64,000 bases of DNA from Albugo candida (Eukaryota > Oomycota > Peronosporomycetes > Albuginales): contig JBDOQK010000014.1 of NCBI GenBank assembly GCA_040437565.1, positions 62,001-126,000 of the forward strand, in the 5' to 3' direction. This document shows, piece by piece, positions 22,033-32,724 of this stretch. Positions within the stretch are counted from its first letter, which is position 1. The number at the start of each line of letters is the position of its first letter. The notes beneath the pieces are model-generated. The model made no database searches and was not told the DNA's origin. It worked only from the letters and a program-made list of their open reading frames with translations. The position numbers were made by a program, and so were the translations under genes.

Positions 22033-25000
22033 TCAGGCTTCGACCTGGTTGAAAGCGATGATAATGACACTCGTGTTATCGTGCGAGAAATATTGCTGCG
22101 CCTTGAGAATCAATTCCTGTGCGGCCAGCTGTACATCCCCATGCATCCTGAGCTTCTTTGCAATGAAATTGACAGCCTGTTGCGACGTAAGCACATCAAA
22201 AAGCCCGTCGCTCGCCAGTAGCAAAAACTCGTCCTCCGGGGTCACAACATGCTCATATACGTCGGGTGTCGCTATCAAATGTCCATCCTGCTTGTGTGCA
22301 AGATCCCCGAATCCTCGTGAGATGGCCAGAATACCGTCAAGCCTTCCATTATGCACAAAGCCTCCACTTTTTTCGATCCTTTCCTTCTCCGCAGAATTCG
22401 AGGCCTTATGATCCCGCGTGATTTCCCGAGCGATTCCATGCTTACTTGCAAGCACAGCTCGACAATCGCCGATATTGCCGACATATACCTTTGTACTCCC
22501 ATTACCAGTCATTGAATCTCCTTCCAAACAACAGGTTTCTATCATTTGCGTGTCGTTCTTTTCCTTGACGAGAATTGCGAATACTGCGGCTGCTCCCGAA
22601 AATGAGATTGGATGCAGTGTCTGACCGTATGTGCCTCCATTCTGAGCGGCTGAATCATTATTTTGCGTGGATGTACGTCCGGGCTGCCATCTTTGATTCT
22701 GACTTTGTAAGATCTCTGTATCGAGGCTGAGACAGCTCTCGAGAATGGCTTTCTCGGGCTGTTTCGTGAACGCTGGATGCGATACAACATGCTCCAGCAA
22801 TCTGCTTTGTAGTGTCACTGCTGTGTCATCGCCATTATGGCCATCAAATACCCCAAAGAAAGCCATGGATTCGTACGTTGTCGACAGTGATGAGGTATAC
22901 GCATCCAAAGCACAGGCTGCTGTCACGACACTTTTATCCTCCATGAACGCTCGGGATCCTCTGGCTTCCGCGTATCCCGTTCGAATACTCAGCATGAGAT
23001 TTTCGCGGATTTTGCTGCTTACATACACTTGTACGATGCTCTGATCACACTGCAAAAGACTCGAGTTGGCTGCAGATGCCAACAGACTCGCGACCGAATT
23101 CGACTTGGAGAGCCCGAGCCCTCCAAGTGGAGCGAGTTCTTCATCTTCTTCCAGTACGAGTTCCATACTATTTGGTGCTCCAATAAGCTCTTCAAACGTC
23201 TGATCCACATCCACATCGTCTTCGACATCACTGTAATCCGAGTCATCGCTCTGATTATCATCCGAGTCGCTGTCGAGCAACTCCATCTGATTGTCCTCTA
23301 CGGCGTACGACTTTCCCGAATCAATTGGACTCTTCATCGGATCATCTTCATCGTCTTCGATGTGTGTGACTTCCAGTCCTTCCAAATCGATATCTTTGCC
23401 GGCATCCGAAAAGACTTTGTCTTCTTTGCTGAGTAGCGATCGTCCACTGCTGGAATTCTGTTGGAAGCTGGAGCCGTACGAGCTGATGGAACTCGAGCTT
23501 TCCCGACCTTGCGAATCCTTGTTTTTGTGTCGCCCACGAGGAAGTTTCTTGCTTGCAGATAAAGTCGCAAGTAGTGATCTCGCTCCTTCCCGCGTACTCG
23601 TCGACGATAAGCCGGTATTGGATCCGCATAGAGTGTCAAGCATTGCGATGGATGGAATTGGTGCACGTGACGCAACTGAGAAGTCATGCTCACGCGCCTG
23701 AAACAGGATTTTTCGGCTCTGGTAATCGCCATCTTGATCCCGAAAGACTTCCGATGTGACCATAAGGAAATCTTTTTTCCTTGAGAGCGATCGTTTCATG
23801 AGAGTCGCATCCGTCTCCATCGTAGCCGACATCTGTGACTCGCTTGAGCTTCTCGAATGCATAGAGTTTGATTGTTTCGATTCGGGAAGACTCATGTCGC
23901 TCGATTCCGAATGTATGGACGCTGTACATTCGTGCATGCGGTTAATGTCCAAAAACGAGCTTTTCGAGAGTAATCGCTTTGAATGTTGCAAGCCTTTCTC
24001 AATCTCTTCGACTGCTTTCGGATCGGTAGCGTCCAAGTACAGTGCTCCACGTGGAACAGCTTCCATTGTCGTCCTCTTTGCTGAGGCTGCAGATGCCGAC
24101 GGCAACGCAACTGCAGGTAAAATGAGCTCACTGACCATTGCGCGATCGACCGATACGGCCATTCTCTTTTGCTCAAGCAGTAGATCTTTGCTCTTTTCTG
24201 ATAAATTGGTGTGGCCTTCCATGAGCTGAATGCGTTTATGTTGTCTCCACGCTCCAATAAGACTTGTCCCGTCATCGCTAACGCTGAGAGAAGCCCGACT
24301 CGAGCTTAGGAGCGGTTTGGCACGGAAGGTGCCCGAGCCGAAACCAGTTCGTCCGCTCTTGGACTCTGCACTGTGATTCCCGCTCGTTGTTCGCTGTAAT
24401 CCATTTTTGATAAGTAAATGCGCCTTCAAAAGGGATTCCGACAGACTTTGATCGATATGCTCAGGTATATTCCGAATTGCAAGCTCACTTTCATCGAGTG
24501 ATACGCTCAACAGCGAGTTCTCCATAGCCTCGCTGTTCGTGTTGGGAACAAGCGGCTCGCTTCCTTCTTTAGTGACCCATTCGTGCGTGAAACAACCTTG
24601 CAGGGAGATGCGAAGTTTGGGGTCTTTTGTGAGCATTCGTTGGAGTAAATTCTTCAAATGGGGATCCACGCTGGTGTCCGCTTCAGAGGGGAAACAAAGC
24701 TCGTCTTTTTGTACCTTTTCCGACAACACAATCTCATTGTCCGCGAGCCAAGGCGGATGTCCGATGACCATCATGTACAGCGTTGCTCCAAGAGACCAAA
24801 TATCAACCGAAGGACCGCGATAGGTGGCGTCGATATCAAACATTTCAGGGGCCATGAATGCTGGTGTTCCTTTGGCGCCAGACAGCGTTTCTGTCTCATT
24901 CATAATCATTCGTGCGGTCCCAAAGTCTGCGATTTTGGCAACACCTTCCTCGGAGACCAAGATATTTCCAGGCTTGATATCTCGATGGATGACTCTATGT

Positions 25001-27138
25001 AGATGGAGGTAATGAAGCCCTAGTAGGAGATCGCGAAGATACCGTCGAGCGACTTGTTCGGTGAGTCCTCGCATGATCGCTATTTGATCCATCAGGTTGT
25101 GTTTGACGTATTCTTGGACGAGGTAGATTTTGGCACTGGAAGGATCATCAATGACTTCGACGAGCCGTACGACATTCCGATGCTGTAGTTTCTTCATGAT
25201 GGCGATTTCACGACGTAAAGCATCGCGTAACGAGTCTTCCTTCCCGGCCATTCGCGAGACAAACGATTTGTGAAGGATTTTAACAGCATACAATTTGTTA
25301 TCTTGTTCGTTCTGACACAATTTGACCCTTCCGTACGTTCCTTTACCGAGATCACCTTGGATCACATACTCGTTGACAACCTTTTGTCCGTTGGCAAGTC
25401 GTTGCTTGACAAGTGTTCGTGTTTCGGTCGCTTCATCGGCTTTGTCGAAAGTCGCTTCAGGAAGACATTGGCTATCAGGTTCTTGTCCAAGCTGCACGAC
25501 AACCGCAGCGGCAGCCTGAACGATTGTTTGTTGTTCTTTTTGTAAACGAAGTCGCATCGCTCTTCTTCGAGCTTTTTCGACGTATTCTTCCTGCACAAAT
25601 CGCTGAAAATGATCAGATGAAAGGCATTGCTCAAAGTCTTCGGCGGTGAGATAGAGACATTTCACAGGTCCAATGGCTCGTACTGATGCAGTTCGTGGTT
25701 CCTTATAGATAAGAGACATCTCACCAAAGACGTGCCCTTCATAAAGCCTCGTGAGCTCTTTTTCTGTCGAGTCAGCAACCAAAAGATCGCGTTCTGTGAC
25801 CGCAGCTTCGCCCTTTGTAATGATATAAAACCTCGTTCCTTCTTCTCCTTGACGTACAATGTACTCGCCATCGGTAAAGTTGGCAGGTTGCAGGCGAGAA
25901 AGCACAATGTCCTGATCTCTGGAATTCAATCGTGCAAGCAGAGGTACTTGCTGAAGCATCAGACTCAGATGAACATGCCCGATACGTTGAAAGTCGTTCT
26001 GCGTCAGATACAATAGCTCCACATCGCCAATTGCCCGAACTGTTGCGGTCCGTGGGTCGTCATATATCAAAGCTAATTCCCCAAAGTAATGACCGGGATA
26101 TAGATGCGTGATCATCCTTTCCTGCTTGGAGCCCGGCATCGTTTTGGTGATGACAGCGCTTCCTTTCGCGATCATGTAGAAGCGATCTCCACGCGCTCCT
26201 TGTTGGACAATGACTTGACCATTGAGAAACTTGGCAGGTTTCAATGCACATAATACTTGTTCCTGTTGTTTCTGACTCAAATTACGGAAAAGTTGGACTT
26301 GCCGCATGATTTCATAAATTGGCATATTATCGCGCATAAATGGAGTCAAATGCGATTCAAAATCATCTTCTAGATCTTCAATGCCTTCATTTGGAAGAGA
26401 TGACGCTGAAGGAGAAGCTTGATTGGCGTTGAGCCATTTTGATATTTGTTCCAAGCCTTTTGAGCTTCGATTTCGCTCTAATTCAAAATAAGAGTCGGAA
26501 CCGAAAGCTGTGTGATATGACCTTTGTGACAGCGTTTCAGAGCTCTGTTGTCCCTCTGCGTCATTGGAAGCTTGATTGGTGTCGTTTATATCGTCAATGA
26601 GCCAGTCACTTACTTCGATCTCATCAAAAGAGCTGACAATATCTTCATCTTCCGAGTTGGAGCTCTGATTGCTTGACATTGTGTTAGAAACTCGAGCTTC
26701 TTCACTTTGTTCCTCAATGTCAGAGTAAAAAGAAGAGTCGGAGGATTCAGAGGAGCTTTTCTCTTCATGGGGAGCGTCCACGAGATCCGTTTCCTGGCGT
26801 TTGGCTCTCGGGAGACTCGCGTTGAGCGAATTCGGACGCGTTGGACTGCGTCTTCGCTTTGTGAGAGGAGCAAATTGAGGTCGAAAGTGAGGTTTTGTGC
26901 ATCTTCGAAGTAATTTCCGTTGAGTTTGTACCAAAATGGCGCCTAAAGACGCCGATCTCTCTTCACTTTTGTCTTTTTTATCGACTTGTTGCTGCTCGTC
27001 ACATTGCGAGCTTTTTACAGCGTTAGTAGCGCTCTGCTTGCAAGTTGAAGGCGACGAACAATTTGCAATAGACTGTGTGGTCATATTGTTGTCTTTTGTG
27101 TCACAGAATGCAATCTCGGGGCGTGCGTATTTGCCCAT
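22033..27138 (-). CDS. Double cyclic-nucleotide-binding, CaMKK-like kinase and PP2C fusion
   Basis: One uninterrupted exon, 1701 aa. Order: disordered Ser/acidic N-terminus (1-about 275); cyclic-nucleotide-binding domain A with FGELALIYDDPRTATV (about 351); domain B with FGEMSLIYKEPRTASV (about 470); protein kinase about 593-855; Ser-rich linker about 860-1380; PP2C phosphatase about 1385-1701. Kinase residues are complete: GKGTYGRV, YAVKIL, VIHRDIKPGN, IADFGTAR, GTPAFMAPE. The kinase reads most like the CaMKK/LKB1-kinase group (VVRLVEVIDDP, HEWVTKEGSEPL), not like AGC-type PKG. PP2C metal and phosphate motifs are complete: FMEDKS, FDGHNGD, IGDCRAV, SRGFGDLA, LASDGLFD, DNTSV. Thr follows the conserved Arg in both binding loops, the patt ern associated with cGMP preference in PKG. 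A nucleotide-gated enzyme with both phosphorylating and dephosphorylating halves is inferred. Confidence 0.93.
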   Translation of the reverse strand: MGKYARPEIAFCDTKDNNMTTQSIANCSSPSTCKQSATNAVKSSQCDEQQQVDKKDKSEERSASLGAILVQTQRKLLRRCTKPHFRPQFAPLTKRRRSPTRPNSLNASLPRAKRQETDLVDAPHEEKSSSESSDSSFYSDIEEQSEEARVSNTMSSNQSSNSEDEDIVSSFDEIEVSDWLIDDINDTNQASNDAEGQQSSETLSQRSYHTAFGSDSYFELERNRSSKGLEQISKWLNANQASPSASSLPNEGIEDLEDDFESHLTPFMRDNMPIYEIMRQVQLFRNLSQKQQEQVLCALKPAKFLNGQVIVQQGARGDRFYMIAKGSAVITKTMPGSKQERMITHLYPGHYFGELALIYDDPRTATVRAIGDVELLYLTQNDFQRIGHVHLSLMLQQVPLLARLNSRDQDIVLSRLQPANFTDGEYIVRQGEEGTRFYIITKGEAAVTERDLLVADSTEKELTRLYEGHVFGEMSLIYKEPRTASVRAIGPVKCLYLTAEDFEQCLSSDHFQRFVQEEYVEKARRRAMRLRLQKEQQTIVQAAAAVVVQLGQEPDSQCLPEATFDKADEATETRTLVKQRLANGQKVVNEYVIQGDLGKGTYGRVKLCQNEQDNKLYAVKILHKSFVSRMAGKEDSLRDALRREIAIMKKLQHRNVVRLVEVIDDPSSAKIYLVQEYVKHNLMDQIAIMRGLTEQVARRYLRDLLLGLHYLHLHRVIHRDIKPGNILVSEEGVAKIADFGTARMIMNETETLSGAKGTPAFMAPEMFDIDATYRGPSVDIWSLGATLYMMVIGHPPWLADNEIVLSEKVQKDELCFPSEADTSVDPHLKNLLQRMLTKDPKLRISLQGCFTHEWVTKEGSEPLVPNTNSEAMENSLLSVSLDESELAIRNIPEHIDQSLSESLLKAHLLIKNGLQRTTSGNHSAESKSGRTGFGSGTFRAKPLLSSSRASLSVSDDGTSLIGAWRQHKRIQLMEGHTNLSEKSKDLLLEQKRMAVSVDRAMVSELILPAVALPSASAASAKRTTMEAVPRGALYLDATDPKAVEEIEKGLQHSKRLLSKSSFLDINRMHECTASIHSESSDMSLPESKQSNSMHSRSSSESQMSATMETDATLMKRSLSRKKDFLMVTSEVFRDQDGDYQSRKILFQAREHDFSVASRAPIPSIAMLDTLCGSNTGLSSTSTREGARSLLATLSASKKLPRGRHKNKDSQGRESSSSISSYGSSFQQNSSSGRSLLSKEDKVFSDAGKDIDLEGLEVTHIEDDEDDPMKSPIDSGKSYAVEDNQMELLDSDSDDNQSDDSDYSDVEDDVDVDQTFEELIGAPNSMELVLEEDEELAPLGGLGLSKSNSVASLLASAANSSLLQCDQSIVQVYVSSKIRENLMLSIRTGYAEARGSRAFMEDKSVVTAACALDAYTSSLSTTYESMAFFGVFDGHNGDDTAVTLQSRLLEHVVSHPAFTKQPEKAILESCLSLDTEILQSQNQRWQPGRTSTQNNDSAAQNGGTYGQTLHPISFSGAAAVFAILVKEKNDTQMIETCCLEGDSMTGNGSTKVYVGNIGDCRAVLASKHGIAREITRDHKASNSAEKERIEKSGGFVHNGRLDGILAISRGFGDLAHKQDGHLIATPDVYEHVVTPEDEFLLLASDGLFDVLTSQQAVNFIAKKLRMHGDVQLAAQELILKAQQYFSHDNTSVIIIAFNQVEA

Positions 27139-27452
27139 CTTTTATGCATTACTTCATTAAGGAGTTCGACTTTTACATGAGCATCAGCCAGCTTTTCAAT
27201 TGGATATAATACTGCTTGTTATAATTTATTTAAACCAATCCTAAAGCGTACAAAAAATCGATGCCATAAGCTTCCCAGCTGCAGTAGCGCCATCTTGGAT
27301 GCGTTGTAGCGACGATTGTGGGATGTTTCCTGCATAATGGATCCAGGTGCACAATGATCGCTACATCATTCCCATATCCTGATTCTTTGATTTTCGCAAA
27401 CAAGCCTCTTTCTCCAATTATCGGGAGTCTTATATATCGAGGCCTTTTACGA

Positions 27453-28864
27453 TTATAGAAACTCCTTAAAACGATGCACATGCTCCATCCACCAGTCTGC
27501 AGCTTCCTTCTGGGTGAGCTTTTCCTTATCGAATACAACGGCAATCACTTGTTCTTCAAAATTGTCCTCTCTTCTTCCCATAAGAAGTGCAATTCCATCG
27601 CGCCGGGCTTTCCGATCGGTCTTCCGGTACATCGAACTCACATCAAAATGCGAAGCATCCTGTAAAACGATACGTGCTCTCGTATCGGAGGAGTCGAACT
27701 CAACAGGAAGTCCTCCAATGCAAGTATTCTTACTCCAAAGCTCTTCCGGCCACGTGACAACCTCNNNNNNNNNNNNNNNNNNNNNNNNNNNNNNNNNNNN
27801 NNNNNNNNNNNNNNNNNNNNNNNNNNNNNNNNNNNNNNNNNNNNNNNNNNNNNNNNNNNNNNNNTTCCGATCGGTCTTCCGGTACATCGAACTCACATCA
27901 AAATGCGAAGCATCCTGTAAAACGATACGTGCTCTCGTATCGGAGGAGTCGAACTCAACAGGAAGTCCTCCAATGCAAGTATTCTTACTCCAAAGCTCTT
28001 CCGGCCACGTGACAACCTCAGGCTTGGGAGGAGTGGCCGGTGATTCTATCACTGGTACTATTTCCACAGCCGGATCTTCGACTTGCTCCTTTTGTATAGT
28101 GAAACAGCTTCGCTGTGAAATGCTCAATTCAGCTTTCAAAGAGTCCAATAGAGCCGATTTCACTCTCATTTTTTGTGATGTGTGTGGCTTCTTTTTGAAA
28201 GACGCTGAACGAGGAAGCGCAGGTTGTGTGCCGCCCGAATGTCTTCCTTTACCGGTTCCCGCCTTGAAGTTCTCTACAGAGCTCGAGTTTGGACGAGGAG
28301 CTACTTGCACATGGACGTTAGACTCGTGTCCTGGAACTTTGCGGTGGATATGCTCGGAATTCGATCTCCGAATGAGCTTTGGACGGAACGTCACATCTTT
28401 ATACTTGGCGGTCTCTAGACGAGTCCTTTCGGCCTCAACCTTCTCGTCTCTTCGTCGAAGCCATTCTGCTTGTCTGTCCATCATCGAGAGCTTCCCGTAA
28501 GCTTTACTTTGGTTCCCATCGTGGCAACCATCTTGATTCGATTCGGCCAGCACCAGCTCCTTACCGGCACGTAGCTTGCCCCGAATGGGGCTCGTACATA
28601 TACGTTCGCTATCTCGCATCATCAGACATGGAATATCCTGTAGTTCAAGCACTAGACCCGAGTGAGCTCTTTCACACACAAAGATTGTTAGGTACCAATA
28701 TGCTTCCAGCACTTGATGCGAGTCGATGGGAATAATGTCCCACGATGAATATGACGGAGTAGGAGCTACAATTCATTTTGAGGCAATGGAATGGAAAGAA
28801 AATAGTACATGAAGCATTACATCATCCATTCCGTCGTCTGGGAGCTCTGCACGTAGTCTTTCAT
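27453..28864 (-). CDS. Basic protein of unknown function
   Basis: Modelled exons 28864-28821, 28765-28696, 28637-27453 with introns of 55 and 58 nt; 347 aa after removing a gap and duplicate of 255 bases in exon 3. The two 5' exons are supported only by phase and intron length; the minimum certain part begins at an ATG pair at 28622/28619. A charged stretch (RQAEWLRRRDEKVEAER) is followed by YKDVTFRPKL, a pattern common in coiled-coil cytoskeletal or ciliary proteins of protists. The C-terminal 100 residues (WPEELWSKNT to ADWWMEHVHRF) look folded, but I know no family. Because 255 is divisible by three, the artefact keeps the frame open and would go unnoticed as an 85-residue expansion. Confidence 0.6.
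27610..28019. repeat. Gap with exact 155-bp flanking duplication (assembly)
   Basis: Ns occupy 27765-27864. Bases 27610-27764 are repeated exactly at 27865-28019. Treated as unmerged contig overlap inside the basic protein gene. Confidence 0.92.
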
Positions 28865-29230
28865 CTCCAAGCCAAAGACCGAGCACCTGTGTCCGAGAAT
28901 GCCACCAATTCGGCTGCTTGGTATCCTCCTCCTCCAAGAATTGTGCCTACATACAGCTAAACAGCTTTGAACGGGTCGAAGAGGTATCAGAAACGCGAAC
29001 CAGAGCCTCGATGTCGGACGTAAGCGAACGTTGGGCCATACTGAGATCAATGCTCGCTGCCAAATTTAGACCTTGGTCTAAAACCACTGGCATGTAAGCC
29101 ACTATCCCTGCAATCTACTAGCAACGCTCTTCAGGACCTGATAGACAGCGCCTTGAAGGCCCGACCTGTCGACAAACACCTCCGCGAACGAATTTGTAAA
29201 AGAAAACAATGACTCAATGTATCCGTTCTA

Positions 29231-30902
29231 TTACTCTGCTATCGATTCATCTACAAGACGTGCGAATCGGTGGATATTACCCATGAAAAACTCGCCAGTG
29301 CGTTGCGAACTGACATCCTCGTCAATCATCACCAGCTCGTCGTCTAAATAGTAAAACACATCAGCTCGATTGCCATTACTCTGCAGTTTGTATTGCATCA
29401 GTTCAGCTCGGACGCTTTCCTTGTTGCCAAGCTCTTGGAACCGAGCAAGTTTGGACAATTGGATTGTGCGGTATAGCTTCACATATGATCGTAACTGAGG
29501 CACTCGTTGCTGTCGGGTGACAATGTCCGAAAAATGCGCCATTTGTGCTTGCATTCCATCTTTTAAGCCATTGACTGGCTTCACGGCCGGAATTATAAAC
29601 TTTGGACACGCAAAGGAAAATAATTCTGACAACGCGGTCATATCTCCTTTCTGCAGCTTTGCTTGTTTATCTGCATACTTTTCCCGCAAGAGCGTTTGGA
29701 TGGGTTCGCCAACTTTTTGACTCGATGATAAGTGAAGGACGATACAATGGAGAGCCAAAGCTTTCTCAGCGAGTTTGCTGAGTTGATCAGAATCGCCTAA
29801 GCGAGAGTAATGATTTCGAGAGCGATGGACTTGGAGGATGACTGCCGAAAAAGAGCGCGCTGCGTCGTCGAATTTTTCGAGCATCATTTGGGCAAATCCC
29901 ATGTGATAGAACACGGAGATGTGACAAGCGGGTACTTTTTCGTATAAGGGGTCCACACGTTTGTTTCTGTCAAAATTTGTCCGGCGGGATAAAAAGTCAA
30001 TAGGCTTCAAAATGCTCAGCGAGCTGTAGTAATCACCAAAGAGCACAAAAGCTCGGGCAAGAGTGACAAGACTAAAGTATCCAAGCTCTCTGAACATTTC
30101 AGATGATTTGCTTTTCAAATTGTCCAAGTCTTCCGGCAATCTCACCAATGCATTCAGATAATTCAACACTTTCGGTGTCGTCCAAATCTCTTCTCCGCAC
30201 TCTTCGAAGCTTGACAGCTCATCTGTCCCGTTATTACTCTCTGGTTTTGCGACTTTCACTCGATATTGGCAGAAAGATTGGTACTGATACACAAATTCGC
30301 CAACCAAATCGAAGAGCCATTGAGATGGAAGGGCTTTTATTTCCAATTTCCGACTCAAAATTGCATCAAAGATACCACAATATGTCTACGAAATAAGAGG
30401 AAAATTACATTCTCAGATATTATACTTATTTGAGTATACGCACATTCCACGACTCAATTTTCTTTTTCATGTTGGGCTGCAGCTTTGAGAACATGTGGCG
30501 AAAATAGATCTGCTTATAGAACAGTAGAAAAGTCGCATTGTGATCCACAAGTGATTCGATTGCGACCGGCTCTGGCCAAGCTGTCTGCTTGAAATAATTG
30601 TTTGTGAGGTTGTGGAATTCGCGATCATAAAGTCGAGCCATTTCGGGTACATTCCCTGAACGAAAATTTGCGTACAGATTCGTAAACCAGGTTTTCACGC
30701 TTTCGGGTAACAAGAAATCGGCTGGTTTTTCATCTCGTTCCATGACGTCCACGGCAAAGAATGATTGGGCGGGAATGCAGAGATCGTCTAGTATACACCA
30801 GGTATGTATATCGTGACTTAAGTGAACACAAATGCACAAGCTCGTTAATGAAGAAGCTACATACGTGAAGAATTGAAAGTGGGGAATGTTGTATGGATCC
30901 AT
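29231..30902 (-). CDS. EIF3L: Translation initiation factor 3 subunit L
   Basis: Exons 30902-30865, 30816-30444, 30385-29231; introns 48 and 58 nt; 521 aa. Subunit of the eIF3 complex, which recruits mRNA and tRNA to the 40S ribosome. Family landmarks: MDPYNIP at the start, TAWPEP, FLLFYKQIYFRHMFSK, NTYCGIFDAIL across an intron, QWLFDLVGEFVYQYQSF, LGYFSLVTLARAFVLFGDYY, VFYHMGFAQMMLEKFDDA, LREKYADKQAKLQKGD, and LFSFACPKF. The last third is the PCI-type helical region. The first intron is a multiple of three and has no stop, so it could be read through by mistake. Confidence 0.94.
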
Positions 30903-31518
30903 TTATTGCGATCAATGGCGGTATAATCACAGTAAAATAGCTGTATCGCTTTTAGTGAAGTGAGAAGCTAGTTTGGCGGTCGTAACGCTGAGGCTCAACT
31001 CAAAAAATGAGATCAACTCCATATCACGATCATGCTTGTGGGTGGTCTAGGAACTTAGCAATTGATACGAGGGTACATTGGAATTAGGAACGCGAATCTG
31101 TTACCGCTATTCGTTCGCTGGCCAGTTGGGTCTCGTCACATACTCATTGTTGCGGGGTGAGAGACCAAATGTAACGCACAATCAGACCGGAAATAAAAAA
31201 TAAAAATGCTCAAATTGAAGGTACAATGTGCACCCTCCATATCCAGAATACCTAGCATCGTCTAGATGAGATCTTCTAGTAGCGAATATATCCTCACTAC
31301 AAATGGAGTTGCATTTCTAGACTCTCGGATCTTTTTCAATGCTCTCTATCCTCTTCCATCGCTATCAAGAAAATTTTTTTTGAATATGTATTCTGAAAAT
31401 GAATGCACGCTGCTAAGCTCAAGCGCAGGGATCTGTCTTACCGAAGCACATTTCCTCGTCAAACCAGTGCGTATACGATTCCCTTAGTGCATCATATCCA
31501 TTTATAGAGGTCATCGTA
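30903..31518. other. Intergenic, no feature recognised
   Basis: About 600 bases between divergent genes eIF3L and LCMT1. Only short random frames. It should hold both promoters. Confidence 0.5.
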
Positions 31519-32610
31519 ATGGCAGCTGAAAGATGTCAAGCTGATAAGCATGATGGCCCAATTATGGACACTGCCTTAGATGCATCAATATGTAAACAAT
31601 CCGCAAGCTCATTGGGTTATTACAAAGACCCATTTATCTCTTTCTTTGTAAAAAGTCTTCCTTCTCGACGCATGCCGCTAATCAATCGAGGATATTACGC
31701 ACGCGTGGCGGCGATACGCGAGATAGTAGAGCGCTATATCAAAGCGTATACTTCCCATCAGCGCAAAGTTCAAATTGTGGTATTAGGTGCAGGATTTGAT
31801 ACATTGTATTTCCGTCTTTGTACAGAAAACAGTCAGTTGGTTCACGCGAGCAATTGCTCATATTTTGAGCTCGATTTCCCAGAAATTACAATGCAAAAGC
31901 TCAGAGTCATTCGACGAAGACCTCAACTGCAAAAGTTGCTACATTTTTCGTCGTTAGATGAGCTTCAAAAGTCGATCGTGGGTCATAGCGGGGAATTGCA
32001 TACCCCTGATAGCGCGTATCACTTGATTCCGTGTGATCTTCGAGACTGGGACACCACACAGCACCAATTACGCCAATCCGGTCTTAATCTAAGTACTCCC
32101 ACGTTGATCGTCTCTGAATGTGTTTTGATATATATGGAAACTATCTTTTCGGAGCAGCTCATCGAATGGGCATCGAACACCCTGAACGATGCTCATTTCG
32201 TTTTGTACGAACAAATCGAGCCACATGATCCTTTCGGAAAAGTAATGATGCAAAATATAAAGGCGCGAGGTTGTGATTTGAAGAGTATCTACGATTTCCC
32301 ATCAAAAGCGGCGCAGATAGAGCGATTTCGAGCGCATCAGTTCCAATGCGTGAGCTGCTTGGATATGAATCAAGTGTACTACAGATTTTTAGATCCAAAA
32401 GATCGTCAAGAGTACGTGGGCTTGGGACTTGGAACACGGAATGCTTCTGATTGGTATTTGTGCATTGTTTGTAGAAAAGAAAAGTTGGAGATATTCGACG
32501 AGGTCGAAGAATTCCATCTTTTACAGGGTCATTACTGCATGGTAGTTGCAAGTCGAGTCGACTCCGTTGGCTCACAAGGCATCCAACTTGGAGATTGGGT
32601 AACTAAATGA
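31519..32610 (+). CDS. LCMT1: Leucine carboxyl methyltransferase 1
   Basis: Single exon, 363 aa. Methylates the C-terminal leucine carboxylate of PP2A catalytic subunits with S-adenosylmethionine, controlling which regulatory subunits assemble. Landmarks: DASICKQSASSLGYYKDP, INRGYYARVAAI, the SAM-binding VVLGAGFDTLYFRL, FELDFPEIT, CDLRDWD, LIVSECVLIYM and LYEQIEPHDPFGKVM. Length is slightly above the animal enzyme. It converges with the WD40 gene, 114 bases away. Confidence 0.94.
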   Translation: MAAERCQADKHDGPIMDTALDASICKQSASSLGYYKDPFISFFVKSLPSRRMPLINRGYYARVAAIREIVERYIKAYTSHQRKVQIVVLGAGFDTLYFRLCTENSQLVHASNCSYFELDFPEITMQKLRVIRRRPQLQKLLHFSSLDELQKSIVGHSGELHTPDSAYHLIPCDLRDWDTTQHQLRQSGLNLSTPTLIVSECVLIYMETIFSEQLIEWASNTLNDAHFVLYEQIEPHDPFGKVMMQNIKARGCDLKSIYDFPSKAAQIERFRAHQFQCVSCLDMNQVYYRFLDPKDRQEYVGLGLGTRNASDWYLCIVCRKEKLEIFDEVEEFHLLQGHYCMVVASRVDSVGSQGIQLGDWVTK

Positions 32611-32724
32611 CCATACCAAGTGACGCGCGTGAGAAAATTCCAAGAGCTGATTTAACACTTTGCGACTCTATAATATTATCTGTCTGGGCTTTTTCTTCTA
32701 TTGGACTGGAAAAATTCTGTTCCG

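Noticed and set aside
22049-25650. Several plus-strand frames of 70-160 codons opposite the big fusion gene
   Set aside because: They mirror conserved kinase and PP2C codons and have no domain of their own.
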